This document shows positions 22,225 to 22,706 of a stretch of DNA of 22,706 nt, piece after piece. A model generated the notes under the pieces. The model searched no databases and was not told the origin of the DNA. It saw only the letters and a list, made by a program, of their open reading frames with translations. The stretch lies in assembly GCA_030620655.1 (NCBI GenBank), contig JAUXEH010000007.1, forward strand, positions 1 to 22,706, read 5' to 3'. How positions within the stretch are numbered: the first letter of the stretch is position 1; every line of letters starts with the position of its first letter. The stretch comes from Candidatus Aminicenantota bacterium (GTDB taxonomy: Bacteria > Acidobacteriota > Aminicenantia > Aminicenantales > Aminicenantaceae). A program made the position numbers and the translations under genes.

Positions 22225-22254
22225 AGAATAGCACAAATCCCGTCATTTCTGCAA
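22225..22254 (-). promoter_or_regulatory. Candidate promoter of the DUF465-to-priA operon
   Basis: On the minus strand TTGCAG (22254-22249) and TATTCT (22230-22225) are separated by 18 bp, and TG one base before the -10 gives an extended form. Transcription would start near 22218, about 16 nt before the start codon at 22202, with the ribosome site GGAGG between them. Confidence 0.45.
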
Positions 22255-22303
22255 TTTATCCCCTGGGAACCGGCCTCCCAATTTTGTGTTTTTCAGGAAC
22301 GGC

Positions 22304-22332
22304 TTGACAAAGAGCCTAATAGGTATTAAATT
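22304..22332 (+). promoter_or_regulatory. Promoter of the TetR-type gene
   Basis: A perfect TTGACA (22304-22309) and TAAATT (22327-22332) are separated by 17 bp. A TATAAT overlaps at 22332-22337 but is 22 bp from the -35. The start codon is about 65 nt downstream, leaving a leader that contains the palindrome at 22353-22376. Confidence 0.6.
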
Positions 22333-22352
22333 ATAATTGACTGTAAAACTAA

Positions 22353-22376
22353 TGTAGTCGATTGGTCGAGACTACA
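22353..22376. promoter_or_regulatory. Candidate operator palindrome
   Basis: TGTAGTC (22353-22359) and GACTACA (22370-22376) are perfect 7-bp inverted arms around a 10-bp centre. The palindrome lies just downstream of the proposed transcription start of the TetR-type gene, where a bound dimer would block transcription. Autoregulation is common in this family, but the site is predicted from symmetry alone. Confidence 0.5.
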
Positions 22377-22397
22377 GAGAAAAAGTGAGATCAGAAG

Positions 22398-22706
22398 ATG
22401 AAGGTTGATAAACGAAAGACAATTATTGAAGTTTCCATGGATCTATTTTCCCGGTTCGGTCTGGTCAAGACCACTGTGGATGAGATTGCCAAGTTGGCCC
22501 GCATAGGCAAAGGTACGGTATATCATTACTTCCAAAGTAAAGAACATATATTTGCTGAGGTAATTCAAAAAGAAAGCAATACTTTACAGGATAAGATTCA
22601 GCAAGCAATAAAAGCAGAACAAACCCCACAAGGTAAACTTGGTGAGTTTGTTAAAACACGATTTCGTCATTTAAAGGAACTGACTAACTACTACAGTGCT
22701 CTAACA
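22398..22706 (+). CDS. TetR/AcrR-family transcriptional regulator, N-terminal part
   Basis: The first 103 codons are present; the gene runs off the right edge. Residues about 5-50 form the TetR DNA-binding domain: IIEVSMDLFSRFGLVKTTVD, then EIAKLARIGKGTVYHYFQSK, with the typical G-x-G-T-x-Y-x-Y/H-F recognition helix. Residues after about 55 begin the variable ligand-binding helices and do not indicate the effector. The coding sequence is visibly more AT-rich than the genes to its left, which may point to a different history. It is divergent from the DUF465 operon, so it could regulate its own gene and possibly that operon through the palindrome at 22353-22376. Confidence 0.9.
   Translation, partial: MKVDKRKTIIEVSMDLFSRFGLVKTTVDEIAKLARIGKGTVYHYFQSKEHIFAEVIQKESNTLQDKIQQAIKAEQTPQGKLGEFVKTRFRHLKELTNYYSALT

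Noticed and set aside
1..22706. CRISPR arrays, tRNA or rRNA genes, prophage, toxin-antitoxin or anti-phage systems
   Set aside because: No regularly spaced repeats, no cloverleaf or rRNA sequence, and no gene of those families was recognised.

Overview
The window looks like a chromosomal segment of a Gram-negative, didermic bacterium. It has a type IV pilus inner-membrane/secretin operon (pilMNOPQ), an MsbA-like exporter, Sec/lipobox lipoproteins and mostly GC-rich, tightly overlapping housekeeping genes. Gene content and the unusual lipoproteins after pilQ are reminiscent of the Aminicenantes/Acidobacteriota side of the tree, but that placement is an impression from memory, not a computed result. 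No tRNA, rRNA, CRISPR array or intact mobile element was seen.

Layout. (1) 1-205: the leader of a minus-strand gene that begins at or beyond the left edge, with a perfect TATAAT, an 11-bp inverted repeat and a strongly self-complementary 5' region. (2) 206-4883, minus strand: phosphohexomutase, ftsB and a UvrD-like helicase fused to an Fe-S RecB-type nuclease, read in that order. (3) 4902-5183: a decayed C-terminal piece of a transposase, with a TTGACA sequence that may now serve the phosphohexomutase operon. (4) 5234-5947, minus strand: an isoaspartyl methyltransferase with an export signal, transcribed from a repeated promoter module. (5) 6373-13470, plus strand: coaD, pilM, pilN, pilO, pilP, pilQ and two lipoproteins, closed by a bidirectional terminator. 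(6) 13551-22202, minus strand: a second operon read as DUF465 protein, aspartate-semialdehyde-dehydrogenase-like protein, MsbA-like ABC exporter, yicC, gmk, coaBC, type-4 uracil-DNA glycosylase and priA. (7) 22398-22706, plus strand: the start of a TetR-type regulator with a palindrome in its leader, cut by the right edge.

How the genes fit together. The pilus block encodes the cytoplasmic PilM, the inner-membrane PilN/PilO pair, periplasmic PilP and the outer-membrane secretin PilQ, followed by two lipoproteins that may be lineage-specific secretin or pilus accessories. CoaD and CoaBC, in different operons, cover three steps of coenzyme A synthesis. The right-hand operon combines nucleotide and coenzyme metabolism, RNA processing, lipid export, base-excision repair and replication restart.

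Most unusual points. The PriA homologue keeps its DNA-binding and zinc regions but has lost essentially all its ATPase motifs. The aspartate-semialdehyde-dehydrogenase-like protein lacks the catalytic cysteine and histidine. The isoaspartyl methyltransferase carries a lipoprotein-like signal. The left edge holds a nested hairpin of about 73 nt.
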